Below, in pieces: positions 8,057 through 15,818 of a stretch of DNA of 64,000 nucleotides (positions are counted from its first letter, which is position 1; every line of letters begins with the position of its first letter). The stretch is taken from NCBI RefSeq assembly GCF_030149505.1, contig NZ_JASBRN010000082.1, forward strand, positions 1-64,000, given 5' to 3'. This stretch comes from Nocardioides sp. GTDB lineage: Bacteria > Actinomycetota > Actinomycetes > Propionibacteriales > Nocardioidaceae. The notes under the pieces are model-generated. The model did not search any database. It saw only the letters and a program-made list of their open reading frames with translations, and had not been told where the DNA came from. The translations under genes were made by a program, and so were the position numbers.

Positions 8057-8532
8057 GCGTGGGTCTCCGGATCGGGGTCGGTCTGGTCGTCGGTGTCGTC
8101 GTCGAGGTCGATGTGCTCCACGCCCGACCGGCCGGCCTGACCGCCCGCGGAGCCGGAGGGCACCTGGGTGGCCATGACGCCGGCGGCCGCCTGGAGCAGC
8201 GAGGTCGCCGCCGTGGTGAGGTGCGCCTTGACCTCGGGGCTCATCTGGCGCACCGCGTGGATGGTGCGGCAGACCGGGCAGTAGCGGCACTCCTCGCTGC
8301 CGTTGGCGAGGTTGTCGTCGAGGTGGTCGCGCACCTGGCGGGCGGTCGTGGCGGCGTGGTCGGCGAGCCCGGCGGCACCCTGGGCCCAGTCGGTGCCCTG
8401 GTCGCGCGCCCAGTCGCCGAGGGCGCCGAGCAGCTTGGCGGCCTCCTCGGCCACGGTGCCGAGGTCCTCGGGGTCGCCGGGTCCCCCGGGCGGGGTGGGG
8501 CCTCCGGGGCCGGTGGGCGGCGGCTGGTTCAT
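8053..8532 (-). CDS. DUF5304-like small protein with CxxC
   Basis: This encodes 159 residues. A Pro/Gly-rich N-terminus is followed by a helical region (EEAAKLLGALGDWARDQ) and a single CRYCPVCRTIHAVRQMSPEVKAHL segment, with three cysteines that could bind a metal. The C-terminus is acidic (DLDDDTDDQTDPDPE). The start overlaps the ArsA-like gene stop by 4 bases, and the stop overlaps the glucokinase start. A similar protein lies between ArsA-type ATPases and glucokinase in other actinobacteria, to my knowledge annotated DUF5304. The function is unknown. Confidence 0.65.
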   Translation of the reverse strand: MNQPPPTGPGGPTPPGGPGDPEDLGTVAEEAAKLLGALGDWARDQGTDWAQGAAGLADHAATTARQVRDHLDDNLANGSEECRYCPVCRTIHAVRQMSPEVKAHLTTAATSLLQAAAGVMATQVPSGSAGGQAGRSGVEHIDLDDDTDDQTDPDPETHA

Positions 8533-9755
8533 CGGCGGGCCGCCCGCTGACGGCGTACGGCGGGGGCGGGCGCGGCCTGTCCGGGGGCCGTCGCCGCGGG
8601 GTCGGTGAAGCGGACCTGCAGCCGACCGTCCTCGAACCGCGCGCCCGCGACCCGCAGCCGGGAGAGCCCGGAGGGCAGGGTCAGCAGCCGGCGGTAGGAC
8701 CCGACGGTGACGACCAGCTCGTCGCCGTTGCGCGCCAGGTCGACCTCGGCGCGCGTCACGAAGGGCAGCGCGAGGCTCAGCACGGCACCGGCGTCCGTGC
8801 GGGTCACCTGGAACGGCCCCTCACCGCGAGGCGGGGCGAGGGGGTCGGAACCGGCGTACACCTCGGCGGCGAGGGTGCGCAGCGCGTCGACTCCCACGGG
8901 CTCGAGGGGGCGGTACTCCGAGCGCCACACCGGCAGCCCGGCGAAGGACTGCGCCACCTGGCCGAGCACGGCGTCCTGGGCCGCGACCCAGCCCTCGCGC
9001 CACGCGTCACCACCGGCGGGGAAGACCCGGTTGGCCACGACGCCGTCGACGCGGTAGCCGAAGAGCGAGAGGTTGGTGTAGCTGCGGCGCGCCTCGGCCA
9101 GCACGACGGTCTCCGGGGTCAGCACGAGCCGCACGGAGGCGTCGGGGCCGGAGAGCAGGGCGTGCACCTCGTCGAGCTCGCCGTGCAGGCGCTCGATCGC
9201 GTCGAAGACGTCGTCGCCGGGCATGGGGACGCCGGCGGCGCGCTGCAGGACCGGCTTGAGCGCCTTGACGATGCGCCGCTCGGCGGGCAGGACGCGCTGC
9301 ATGTACCACCCCAGCGCCTCGGGCAGCGCGAGCAGCCGCAGGGTCTCGGCCGTCGGGGCGCAGTCGACGACGACGACGTCCCAGGCGCCCGAGAGCACCT
9401 GCAGGCGCAGCTCCAGCAGCGCGAGGACCTCCTCGGCACCGGGGATGACGGTGAGCTCCTCGGCGGCGACAGGATCGACCCCGGCCACGTCGAGGACGGA
9501 GAGGAGGTAGCGCTGGATGTCGGCCCAGGACTGCTGGAACCGCAGCTGGGCGTCGACCTGCTGGACGAACAGCCGGGGCGCCACCTCGGTCGGCTCCGGC
9601 CCGACCGGCGCACCGAAGGCGTCGGCCAACGAGTGCGCCGCGTCGGTCGAGAGCACCAGCGTGCGGTGACCGTCGGCAGCGGCGAGCGCGGCCGTGCCGG
9701 AGGCCACGGTGGACTTGCCGACGCCGCCCTTGCCGGTGAAGAGGAGGATGCGCAC
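8529..9755 (-). CDS. ArsA/GET3-family ATPase
   Basis: This 408-residue ATPase of the SIMIBI class has the deviant Walker A GKGGVGKSTVASG at residue ~8, switch I TDAAHSLADAFG, Walker B VVVDCAPTAETLRLL, and a C-terminal beta-rich extension. ArsA and GET3 relatives couple ATP hydrolysis to arsenite export or tail-anchored protein delivery. No arsB/arsR is nearby, and the metal-binding cysteines of true ArsA are not obvious, so arsenic resistance is unlikely. M. tuberculosis Rv2184c beside the SRPBCC gene Rv2185c appears to be the counterpart. It lies 8 bases downstream of the SRPBCC gene and is coupled to the next gene. Confidence 0.83.
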   Translation of the reverse strand: MRILLFTGKGGVGKSTVASGTAALAAADGHRTLVLSTDAAHSLADAFGAPVGPEPTEVAPRLFVQQVDAQLRFQQSWADIQRYLLSVLDVAGVDPVAAEELTVIPGAEEVLALLELRLQVLSGAWDVVVVDCAPTAETLRLLALPEALGWYMQRVLPAERRIVKALKPVLQRAAGVPMPGDDVFDAIERLHGELDEVHALLSGPDASVRLVLTPETVVLAEARRSYTNLSLFGYRVDGVVANRVFPAGGDAWREGWVAAQDAVLGQVAQSFAGLPVWRSEYRPLEPVGVDALRTLAAEVYAGSDPLAPPRGEGPFQVTRTDAGAVLSLALPFVTRAEVDLARNGDELVVTVGSYRRLLTLPSGLSRLRVAGARFEDGRLQVRFTDPAATAPGQAAPAPAVRRQRAARR

Positions 9756-9763
9756 CAGCAGGC

Positions 9764-10201
9764 TCAGCCCAGCTGCTCGACGCGCTTCTTGAGCCCCTTG
9801 AGCGCGGTGTCGATGAGGATCTTCTCGCCCTTGCGCTTGAGCATCCCGATCAGCGGGATCGAGACGTCCAGGGCCAGGCGGTAGGTGACCTCGGTCGAGC
9901 CGCCCTTGTCGCGCAGGACGTAGGCGCCGTCGAGGGCGCGCAGCATCTTGCCCTCCACCAGGGTCCAGGTGACCTCGCGGTCGCCGTCCCAGGTGTAGGC
10001 GAGGGTGTACTCGTCCTTGATCGGGGAGACGTCGAGGGCGAAGAAGACCTGCTCGGCCCGACCGTCGGGGCCGGTGGCCCGCACGTCGGCGACGGTCACG
10101 CCCTTCGCCCAGGCGGGGTACGCCGGGAAGTCGGCGATCACGGCCATCACGTCCGACGGTGCGGCGTCGATCACGATCGACGACGTGGTCTGCTCAGCCA
10201 C
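9764..10201 (-). CDS. SRPBCC-family (START-like) protein
   Basis: This 145-residue single-domain protein is of the polyketide cyclase/START-like SRPBCC fold. It begins with the typical VAEQTTSSIVIDAAPSDVMAVIADFPAYPAWAKGV, carries TWTLVEGKMLRALDGAYVLRD in the middle, and ends in the long C-terminal helix KGEKILIDTALKGLKKRVEQL. The fold binds hydrophobic ligands. The start is GTG 10199-10201. It resembles M. tuberculosis TB16.3 (Rv2185c) in length and position next to an ArsA-like ATPase and fadD15. A role in lipid handling with the divergent acyl-CoA ligase is inference. Confidence 0.82.
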   Translation of the reverse strand: MAEQTTSSIVIDAAPSDVMAVIADFPAYPAWAKGVTVADVRATGPDGRAEQVFFALDVSPIKDEYTLAYTWDGDREVTWTLVEGKMLRALDGAYVLRDKGGSTEVTYRLALDVSIPLIGMLKRKGEKILIDTALKGLKKRVEQLG

Positions 10202-10385
10202 TGCGACTCCCTCGTTCGGCTCGTCGAGCCCTCGTCCAGCCTCGTCCCGGACCGTGACCGCGGCCACAGCGGTGCGGCCGGGACGGGCCCGGTCCGGCTG
10301 CGCGAGCGTACCGGATGAGGCGGACGGCGCCGACGGCGGTAACGTGCCCGGGCACGTCCACCAGACCAGGAACGAGGAGCCCGCT

Positions 10386-12176
10386 GTGCGCGAGTACTCG
10401 ACGCCCATGACCGTCGAGGTCCCCACCACCGGCAACCTCACCGACGCCGTCGTCCGCAACGAGGCCGAGGCCCCGGACGCCGTCGTGATGGCCCGCCCCG
10501 ACGGCAGCGGCGGCTGGAGCGACGTCACGGCTGCGCAGTTCGCCGCCGAGGTGCGCGCCGTGGCCAAGGGCCTGGTGGCCGCCGGCGTGGAGGCGGGCGA
10601 CCGGGTCGCCCTCATGTCCAAGACCCGCTACGAGTGGACGCTGCTCGACTACGCCATCTGGTGGGCCGGCGCGGTGACCGTGCCCGTCTACGAGACCTCC
10701 TCCGAGGAGCAGGTCGCGTGGATCCTCGCCGACTCCGCCGCCGTCGCGGTCGTCACCGAGGGCCCCGACCACACCGCGCGGGTCTCCGCCGCCCGCGCCG
10801 GGCTGGAGGACCTGCGGCACGTGTGGTCCTTCGCCGACAACGGCGTCGACGTGCTGCGCCGCCTCGGCGAGGACGTGACCGACGAGGTGCTCGAGCAGCG
10901 ACGCACCGGGACCACCCCGTTGGACCTGGCCACGATCATCTACACCTCCGGGACGACCGGCCGCCCCAAGGGCTGCATGCTCACGCACGGCAACTTCCTC
11001 TTCGAGCTGGGCGTGGCCACCGAGGAGCTGGAGTCGCTCTTCGACACCGAGGGCGCCTCGACGCTGCTCTTCCTCCCGCTCGCCCACGTCTTCGCCCGGA
11101 TCATCCAGGTGGGCAGCGTCATGTCGCGCACCCGCCTCGGCCACAGCCCGGACGTCAAGAACCTGCTGCCGGACCTGCAGTCGTTCCAGCCGACCTTCAT
11201 CCTCGCCGTGCCCCGGGTCTTCGAGAAGGTCTTCAACACCGCCTCGCAGAAGGCCGCCGCCGAGGGCCGCGGGAAGGTCTTCGACCGCGCCGCCGAGACC
11301 GCGATCGCCTGGTCGCGGGCCCAGGACCGGGGCCGGGTCCCCGTGCGGGTGCGCGCCGAGCACGCGCTCTTCCAGCGGCTGGTCTACGGCAAGCTGCTGG
11401 CCGCCCTCGGCGGCGGGTGCACCTTCGCCGTCTCCGGGGGCGCTCCCCTGGGCGAGCGGCTCGGCCACTTCTACCGCGGCGTGGGGCTGACGATCCTCGA
11501 GGGCTACGGGCTCACCGAAACCACCGCCGCCCTCACCGTCAACCTGCCCGGGGCCCACCGCATCGGGACCGTCGGACGCCCGCTGCCGGGCACCGTTGTC
11601 CGGGTGGCCGAGGACGGCGAGCTGCTCTTCCGCGGCGGCCAGGTCTTCGCCGGCTACTGGGGCAACGAGGAGGCCACGGCCGAGGCCCTCGAGCGCGACG
11701 GCTGGTTCCACACCGGCGACGTCGGCGAGGTCGACGACGAGGGCTTCGTGCGGATCACCGGTCGCAAGAAGGAGATCCTGGTGACCGCCGGCGGCAAGAA
11801 CGTGGCCCCTGCGGTGCTGGAGGACCGGGTCCGCGCCCACCCGCTGGTCGACCAGTGCCTGGTGGTCGGCGACGGCCAGCCCTTCATCGGCGCCCTGGTC
11901 ACCATCGACCGGGAGGCCCTCGCGGTCTGGGCGCAGACCCACGGCCTGTCCGGCTCCCCGGAGAAGCTCCTCGACGGCCCCGAGGTGCGGGCCGCGGTGG
12001 AGGAAGCCGTCGAGGAGGCCAACAAGGCCGTCTCGAAGGCCGAGTCGATCCGCAAGTTCACCGTCCTGGCCGAGGAGTGGACCGAGGAGGGCGGGCAGCT
12101 CACGCCCAGCCTGAAGCTGCGCCGCTCGGTCGTGGTGCGGGAGTCCCGGGCGCACGTCGACGCGCTCTACCGCTGA
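10386..12176 (+). CDS. fadD15: long-chain fatty-acid-CoA ligase (FadD15-like)
   Basis: This 596-residue AMP-forming acyl-CoA synthetase activates fatty acids to acyl-AMP and then acyl-CoA. It carries the P-loop TIIYTSGTTGRPKGCMLTHGN (A3, near residue 180), the A5 motif EGYGLTETTAA, DGWFHTGDVGEVDDEGFVRITGRKKE (A7/A8), and an intact C-terminal KILVTAGGKNVAP-type hinge region. GTG 10386 is preceded by GAACGAGGAG, a good ribosome site. A -10-like TAACGT at 10340-10345 lies upstream. Length and the position next to SRPBCC/ArsA genes match Rv2187. It probably feeds membrane lipid synthesis or beta-oxidation; chain-length preference is not visible. Confidence 0.88.
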   Translation: MREYSTPMTVEVPTTGNLTDAVVRNEAEAPDAVVMARPDGSGGWSDVTAAQFAAEVRAVAKGLVAAGVEAGDRVALMSKTRYEWTLLDYAIWWAGAVTVPVYETSSEEQVAWILADSAAVAVVTEGPDHTARVSAARAGLEDLRHVWSFADNGVDVLRRLGEDVTDEVLEQRRTGTTPLDLATIIYTSGTTGRPKGCMLTHGNFLFELGVATEELESLFDTEGASTLLFLPLAHVFARIIQVGSVMSRTRLGHSPDVKNLLPDLQSFQPTFILAVPRVFEKVFNTASQKAAAEGRGKVFDRAAETAIAWSRAQDRGRVPVRVRAEHALFQRLVYGKLLAALGGGCTFAVSGGAPLGERLGHFYRGVGLTILEGYGLTETTAALTVNLPGAHRIGTVGRPLPGTVVRVAEDGELLFRGGQVFAGYWGNEEATAEALERDGWFHTGDVGEVDDEGFVRITGRKKEILVTAGGKNVAPAVLEDRVRAHPLVDQCLVVGDGQPFIGALVTIDREALAVWAQTHGLSGSPEKLLDGPEVRAAVEEAVEEANKAVSKAESIRKFTVLAEEWTEEGGQLTPSLKLRRSVVVRESRAHVDALYR

Positions 12177-12286
12177 GCCACCGCCGCCCTTGCACCCTCG
12201 TCCGGAGCGCTCGGACCGGTGCCGTCGGCAATTGGTTGAAAACCCCCCTCGCCAGGGTCGTCGGTCCCTAGCATGAACCGCGGAGG

Positions 12287-12347
12287 GGGACGCCTCGGCG
12301 TCCCGGCATGACATGGGGACATGGGGGTGGGGGCCCCTCGCCCCCAC
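12287..12347 (+). promoter_or_regulatory. structured leader of the Flp pilus operon (two hairpins)
   Basis: Two strong stem-loops lie before cpaB. The first is GGGACGCC/GGCGTCCC with a 2-base loop (12287-12304); the second is GTGGGGG/CCCCCAC with a 7-base loop (12327-12347). A TAGCAT hexamer at 12269-12274 could be the -10. The second hairpin ends 18 bases before the cpaB start and leaves the ribosome site (GAGAGG) free. Neither is followed by a U-tract. Attenuation or mRNA stability are possible roles. Confidence 0.45.
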
Positions 12348-12364
12348 GAACGAGAGGCTCACCG

Positions 12365-13123
12365 ATGGACCGACGCAGGGTTCTCCTGGTCGCGGCCGCC
12401 GTGGTCGCCGCACTGGGGACGGTGCTGGTCTTCCTGTACGTCCGCGGCGCCGACAACCGCGCCGAGGAGCGGTTCGAGACGACCGAGGTCCTGGTGGCCA
12501 CCGCCCAGATCGAGCGCGGCGAGCGCATCGCCGACGCCGCGGCCGCCGGCAAGCTGGCGCTGCAGGCCGTGCCGCGCGGTCAGGTGCTGCCGGGTGCGCT
12601 GGTCACCACCGGGGACGTCGCCGAGCAGATCGCGCTGACGGTGATCTACCCCGGCGAGCAGGTCGTGCCCCAGAAGCTCGGTGACACTGCCGTCGAGGAG
12701 ACCCGCCTGAACATCCCCGAGGAGGGGGACATGGCGATGTCGATCAACCTCACCGACCCCGCCCGCGTCGCCGGCTTCGTCAACCCCGGCTCCGAGGTCG
12801 CGATCTTCCTCACCGGCTCGAACCCGACGACGGGAGCGCCCTTCTCCAGCGTGCTGCTGACCCGGGTGACGGTGATCGCGGTCGGCTCCACCACCCCGGT
12901 GACCACGACGACCACCACCACCGAGGGCCAGGGCCAGGAGGGCGGCCAGCAGGTCGTCGAGTCGCTCCCCCGCACCCTCATCACGCTCTCGGTGAGCCAG
13001 GCCCAGATGCAGCGCGTGCTGCTCGCCCAGCAGCAGGGCGAGCTCTCCTTCGCGCTGCTCACCGAGGACTCCAAGGTCACCCTCGCCCCGGCCACCACCG
13101 TCGACAACCTGCTGCAGAACTAG
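12365..13123 (+). CDS. cpaB: Flp pilus assembly protein CpaB/RcpC
   Basis: This 252-residue protein has an N-terminal membrane anchor (RRRVLLVAAAVVAALGTVLVFLYVRG), then a SAF domain (VLVATAQIERGERIADAAAAGKLALQAVPRGQV) typical of CpaB/RcpC. The following extracytoplasmic part includes the LNIPEEGDMAMSINLTDPARVAGFVNPGSEVAIFLTGS segment found in the family and a Thr-rich linker. It probably stabilises the pilus assembly machine at the cell surface. ATG 12365 has GAGAGG 8 bases upstream. It is the first gene of the cpaB-cpaE-cpaF-tadB-tadC run, 5 bases before cpaE. Confidence 0.85.
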   Translation: MDRRRVLLVAAAVVAALGTVLVFLYVRGADNRAEERFETTEVLVATAQIERGERIADAAAAGKLALQAVPRGQVLPGALVTTGDVAEQIALTVIYPGEQVVPQKLGDTAVEETRLNIPEEGDMAMSINLTDPARVAGFVNPGSEVAIFLTGSNPTTGAPFSSVLLTRVTVIAVGSTTPVTTTTTTTEGQGQEGGQQVVESLPRTLITLSVSQAQMQRVLLAQQQGELSFALLTEDSKVTLAPATTVDNLLQN

Positions 13124-13128
13124 CGCCC

Positions 13129-14328
13129 ATGCCTGTCGCCGTCGACTCCGAGACCAGCGCGGTCACCGCGCTGCTGTCCAGCCTGCCCCCGGGGAGCCAG
13201 GGGGTCGACTCCCTCGACCGCATGCGCGCCTGGCTGGACCAGCACCCCGACGAGTTCGTGGCCGTGCTCGGCCCGCACCTCGACCTCGACGACTGCCTCA
13301 AGGTCTGCGGGGACCTGCGCACCTCCCGCCCGACCGTGAGCGTGGTGCTGGTGCGCGACAAGCTCGACACCACCGTGCTGGCCAACGCGATGAAGGCCGG
13401 GGCGCGCGACGTCGTCGACGTCGAGGACACCGTCTCGCTGAGCAGCGCGGTCGAGCGCGCCCGTGAGCTGTGGACCGCCCTGCGCGGGCCCAGCGGAGCC
13501 CAGCAGCTCGGCCGGGTCATCACCGTCTTCTCCCCCAAGGGCGGTGTCGGCAAGACCACCATGGCGGTCAACCTCGCGCTGGCCCTGACCGAGCGCGGAG
13601 CCCGGCGGGTCTGCCTGGTCGACCTCGACCTGGCCTTCGGCGACGTCGCGATCACCATGCAGCTCTTCCCGACCCACTCCATCGAGCACGCCATCGGCTC
13701 CGAGGAGACCCTCGACGCCGCGCAGCTCGACACCCTGCTGACGCGGCACGCCGATTCGATGATGGTCCTGGCCGCTCCCGCCCACCCCGACGTGCGGGAG
13801 CGGGTCTCCCCCGCCCTCGTGGGCAAGGTGCTGCGCACGCTGCGCGAGGGCTTCGACTTCGTCGTCGTCGACACGGCCCCCTCCTTCGACGAGCAGGTCC
13901 TCACGGCGCTGGACGAGACCGACGAGTGCGTCATCGTCGCCACTCTCGACGTGCCGACGCTGAAGAACGTCAAGGTCGCCCTGGAGACCCTCGACATGCT
14001 CGACATCGCCCGGGGTCACCGGCACCTGCTGCTCAACCGCGCCGACGACGCCGTCGGCATCACCCCCGACAAGGTCGAGGGCATCCTCGGGATGCCGGTC
14101 GCGGCCTCGGTGTCCTCCTCGGTCGACGTCGCCGCCGCCACCAACTCCGGCAACCCGATCGTCGTGGCCACCCCCGGCCACCAGACCAGCCAGGCCGTCC
14201 GCGCCCTCGCCTCCGAGATCGCCGGGGTCCCGCTCGCCGGTCTCGGCGAGCCGGCGGCTCCCGCACCCACCGACGCCGCGGGTGACGAGGCAGCCCGCAG
14301 CCGCACCCGCTTCCGGCTCAGGAGGTAG
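13129..14328 (+). CDS. cpaE: pilus-assembly MinD/ParA-like ATPase CpaE/TadZ
   Basis: This 399-residue protein has an N-terminal receiver-like domain (about 1-120, without a clear phospho-acceptor set) and a C-terminal ParA/MinD-type ATPase. The deviant Walker A is FSPKGGVGKTTMAVN near residue 140, switch I is DLDLAFGDVA, and Walker B is FVVVDTAPSFDEQ. TadZ/CpaE positions the Tad machinery at the cell pole or membrane. The basic tail RSRTRFRLRR fits membrane association. The last codons (AGG AGG TAG) supply the ribosome site for the next gene. The stop and the cpaF start are 5 bases apart. Confidence 0.86.
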   Translation: MPVAVDSETSAVTALLSSLPPGSQGVDSLDRMRAWLDQHPDEFVAVLGPHLDLDDCLKVCGDLRTSRPTVSVVLVRDKLDTTVLANAMKAGARDVVDVEDTVSLSSAVERARELWTALRGPSGAQQLGRVITVFSPKGGVGKTTMAVNLALALTERGARRVCLVDLDLAFGDVAITMQLFPTHSIEHAIGSEETLDAAQLDTLLTRHADSMMVLAAPAHPDVRERVSPALVGKVLRTLREGFDFVVVDTAPSFDEQVLTALDETDECVIVATLDVPTLKNVKVALETLDMLDIARGHRHLLLNRADDAVGITPDKVEGILGMPVAASVSSSVDVAAATNSGNPIVVATPGHQTSQAVRALASEIAGVPLAGLGEPAAPAPTDAAGDEAARSRTRFRLRR

Positions 14329-14333
14329 CACCC

Positions 14334-15818
14334 ATGAGCAGTCTCGCCGACCGCCTCGCCGCCGCCCGTCAGGGCTCCGGGGACGCCGCCGCCGACCCCA
14401 CCGCCCCGGGGGCCGCCGACGGCGCCGTTCCTGCCCAGGGCGAGCCCGGCACACCCGCCCCGGGTGCCAGCAGTGCCGCGGCCGTCGCCGCCAACCGTCG
14501 TACCCCTGCGGCGGAGCCGCGGCGTCGGCTCTCCGCCCAGGCGGGCGACCGGATCGAGGAGCTGAAGAGCAGCGTCCACAGCGAGCTGCTCAAGCAGCTG
14601 GGCCCCCACCTGTACGACGCGGACATGGACTCCGACGAGCTCGACCAGCGGGTCCGCGCGGTGCTCGCCGACGTGCTCAGCGCGCAGGACCGACCGCTGT
14701 CGAGCAGCGACCGGCAGCGGGTGACCCAGGAGATCAGCGACGACATCCTGGGCTACGGGCCCATCGAGCCGTTCCTGCGCGACCCCGACGTCTCCGAGGT
14801 CATGGTCAACGGCCACAAGGACATCTGGCTGGAGCGCAAGGGCAAGCTCGTGCCCGCCGACGCGCACTTCGCCGACGAGGCCCACCTGCGCCGCACGATC
14901 GACAAGATCGTCTCCCGCATCGGCCGCCGCGTCGACGAGTCCTCCCCCATGGTCGACGCCCGACTGCCCGACGGCTCGCGCGTCAACGCGGTCGTGCCGC
15001 CGCTGGCCGTGGACGGCTCGGCGCTGACGATCCGCAAGTTCGCCGCGGACCCGCTGACCGCGCTGGACCTGATCTCCTTCGGCTCGCTGACGCCGCAGAC
15101 CTGCGACTTCCTCGAGGCGTGCATCCGTGGTCGGCTCAACGTGATCGTCTCCGGCGGCACCGGCGCCGGCAAGACGACCACCCTCAACGTGCTGTCGTCC
15201 TTCATCCCCGGCGACGAGCGGATCGTCACCATCGAGGACGCCGCCGAGCTGCAGCTCAAGCAGGACCACGTGGTGCGGCTGGAGTCTCGCCCGGCCAACA
15301 TCGAGGGCAAGGGCGCCGTCTCCATCCGCGACCTGGTCAAGAACAGCCTGCGCATGCGGCCCGACCGCGTCATCGTCGGCGAGGTCCGAGACGCCTCCGC
15401 GCTCGACATGCTCCAGGCGATGAACACCGGCCACGACGGCTCGATCTGCACCCTGCACTCCAACGGCCCGCGCGACACGCTCTCGCGCATGGAGACGATG
15501 GTGCTCATGGCCGGCATGGACCTGCCGATGCGCGCCATCCGCGAGCAGGTCGCCAGCGCGGTGGACCTCATCGTGCACCAGTCACGGCTCAAGGACGGCT
15601 CGCGCCGCATCACCCACATCACCGAGGTGGAGCGGATGGAGGGCGACGTCATCACGCTGCAGGACATCTTCGTCTACGACAACTCCCTGGGCTTCGACGC
15701 CAACGGCCGCTCGCTGGGCCGGCTGCGCCCGACCGGCCTGCGGCCGAAGTTCCTGGAGAAGATGGCGCACTCCAACGTCACCGTCGACCCGATGATCTTC
15801 GCGACGGACCGGATGTGA
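14334..15818 (+). CDS. cpaF: Tad/Flp secretion ATPase CpaF/TadA
   Basis: This 494-residue type II/IV secretion ATPase powers pilus extension. It shows the TadA N-terminal domain (LGYGPIEPFLRDPDVSEVMVNGHKDIWLERKG), Walker A SGGTGAGKTTTLN, the Asp box TIEDAAELQL, Walker B MRPDRVIVGEVRD, and the His box GHDGSICTLHSN. The first ~60 residues are an Ala/Pro-rich linker. ATG 14334 follows AGGAGG by 8 bases. The stop shares one base with the next start (TGATG), so the VWA-TadB fusion is translationally coupled. Confidence 0.92.
   Translation: MSSLADRLAAARQGSGDAAADPTAPGAADGAVPAQGEPGTPAPGASSAAAVAANRRTPAAEPRRRLSAQAGDRIEELKSSVHSELLKQLGPHLYDADMDSDELDQRVRAVLADVLSAQDRPLSSSDRQRVTQEISDDILGYGPIEPFLRDPDVSEVMVNGHKDIWLERKGKLVPADAHFADEAHLRRTIDKIVSRIGRRVDESSPMVDARLPDGSRVNAVVPPLAVDGSALTIRKFAADPLTALDLISFGSLTPQTCDFLEACIRGRLNVIVSGGTGAGKTTTLNVLSSFIPGDERIVTIEDAAELQLKQDHVVRLESRPANIEGKGAVSIRDLVKNSLRMRPDRVIVGEVRDASALDMLQAMNTGHDGSICTLHSNGPRDTLSRMETMVLMAGMDLPMRAIREQVASAVDLIVHQSRLKDGSRRITHITEVERMEGDVITLQDIFVYDNSLGFDANGRSLGRLRPTGLRPKFLEKMAHSNVTVDPMIFATDRM

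Noticed and set aside
10194..12413. A 739-residue open frame on the minus strand across fadD15
   Set aside because: It is antisense to a gene with complete acyl-CoA ligase motifs; long antisense frames are expected at this GC content.
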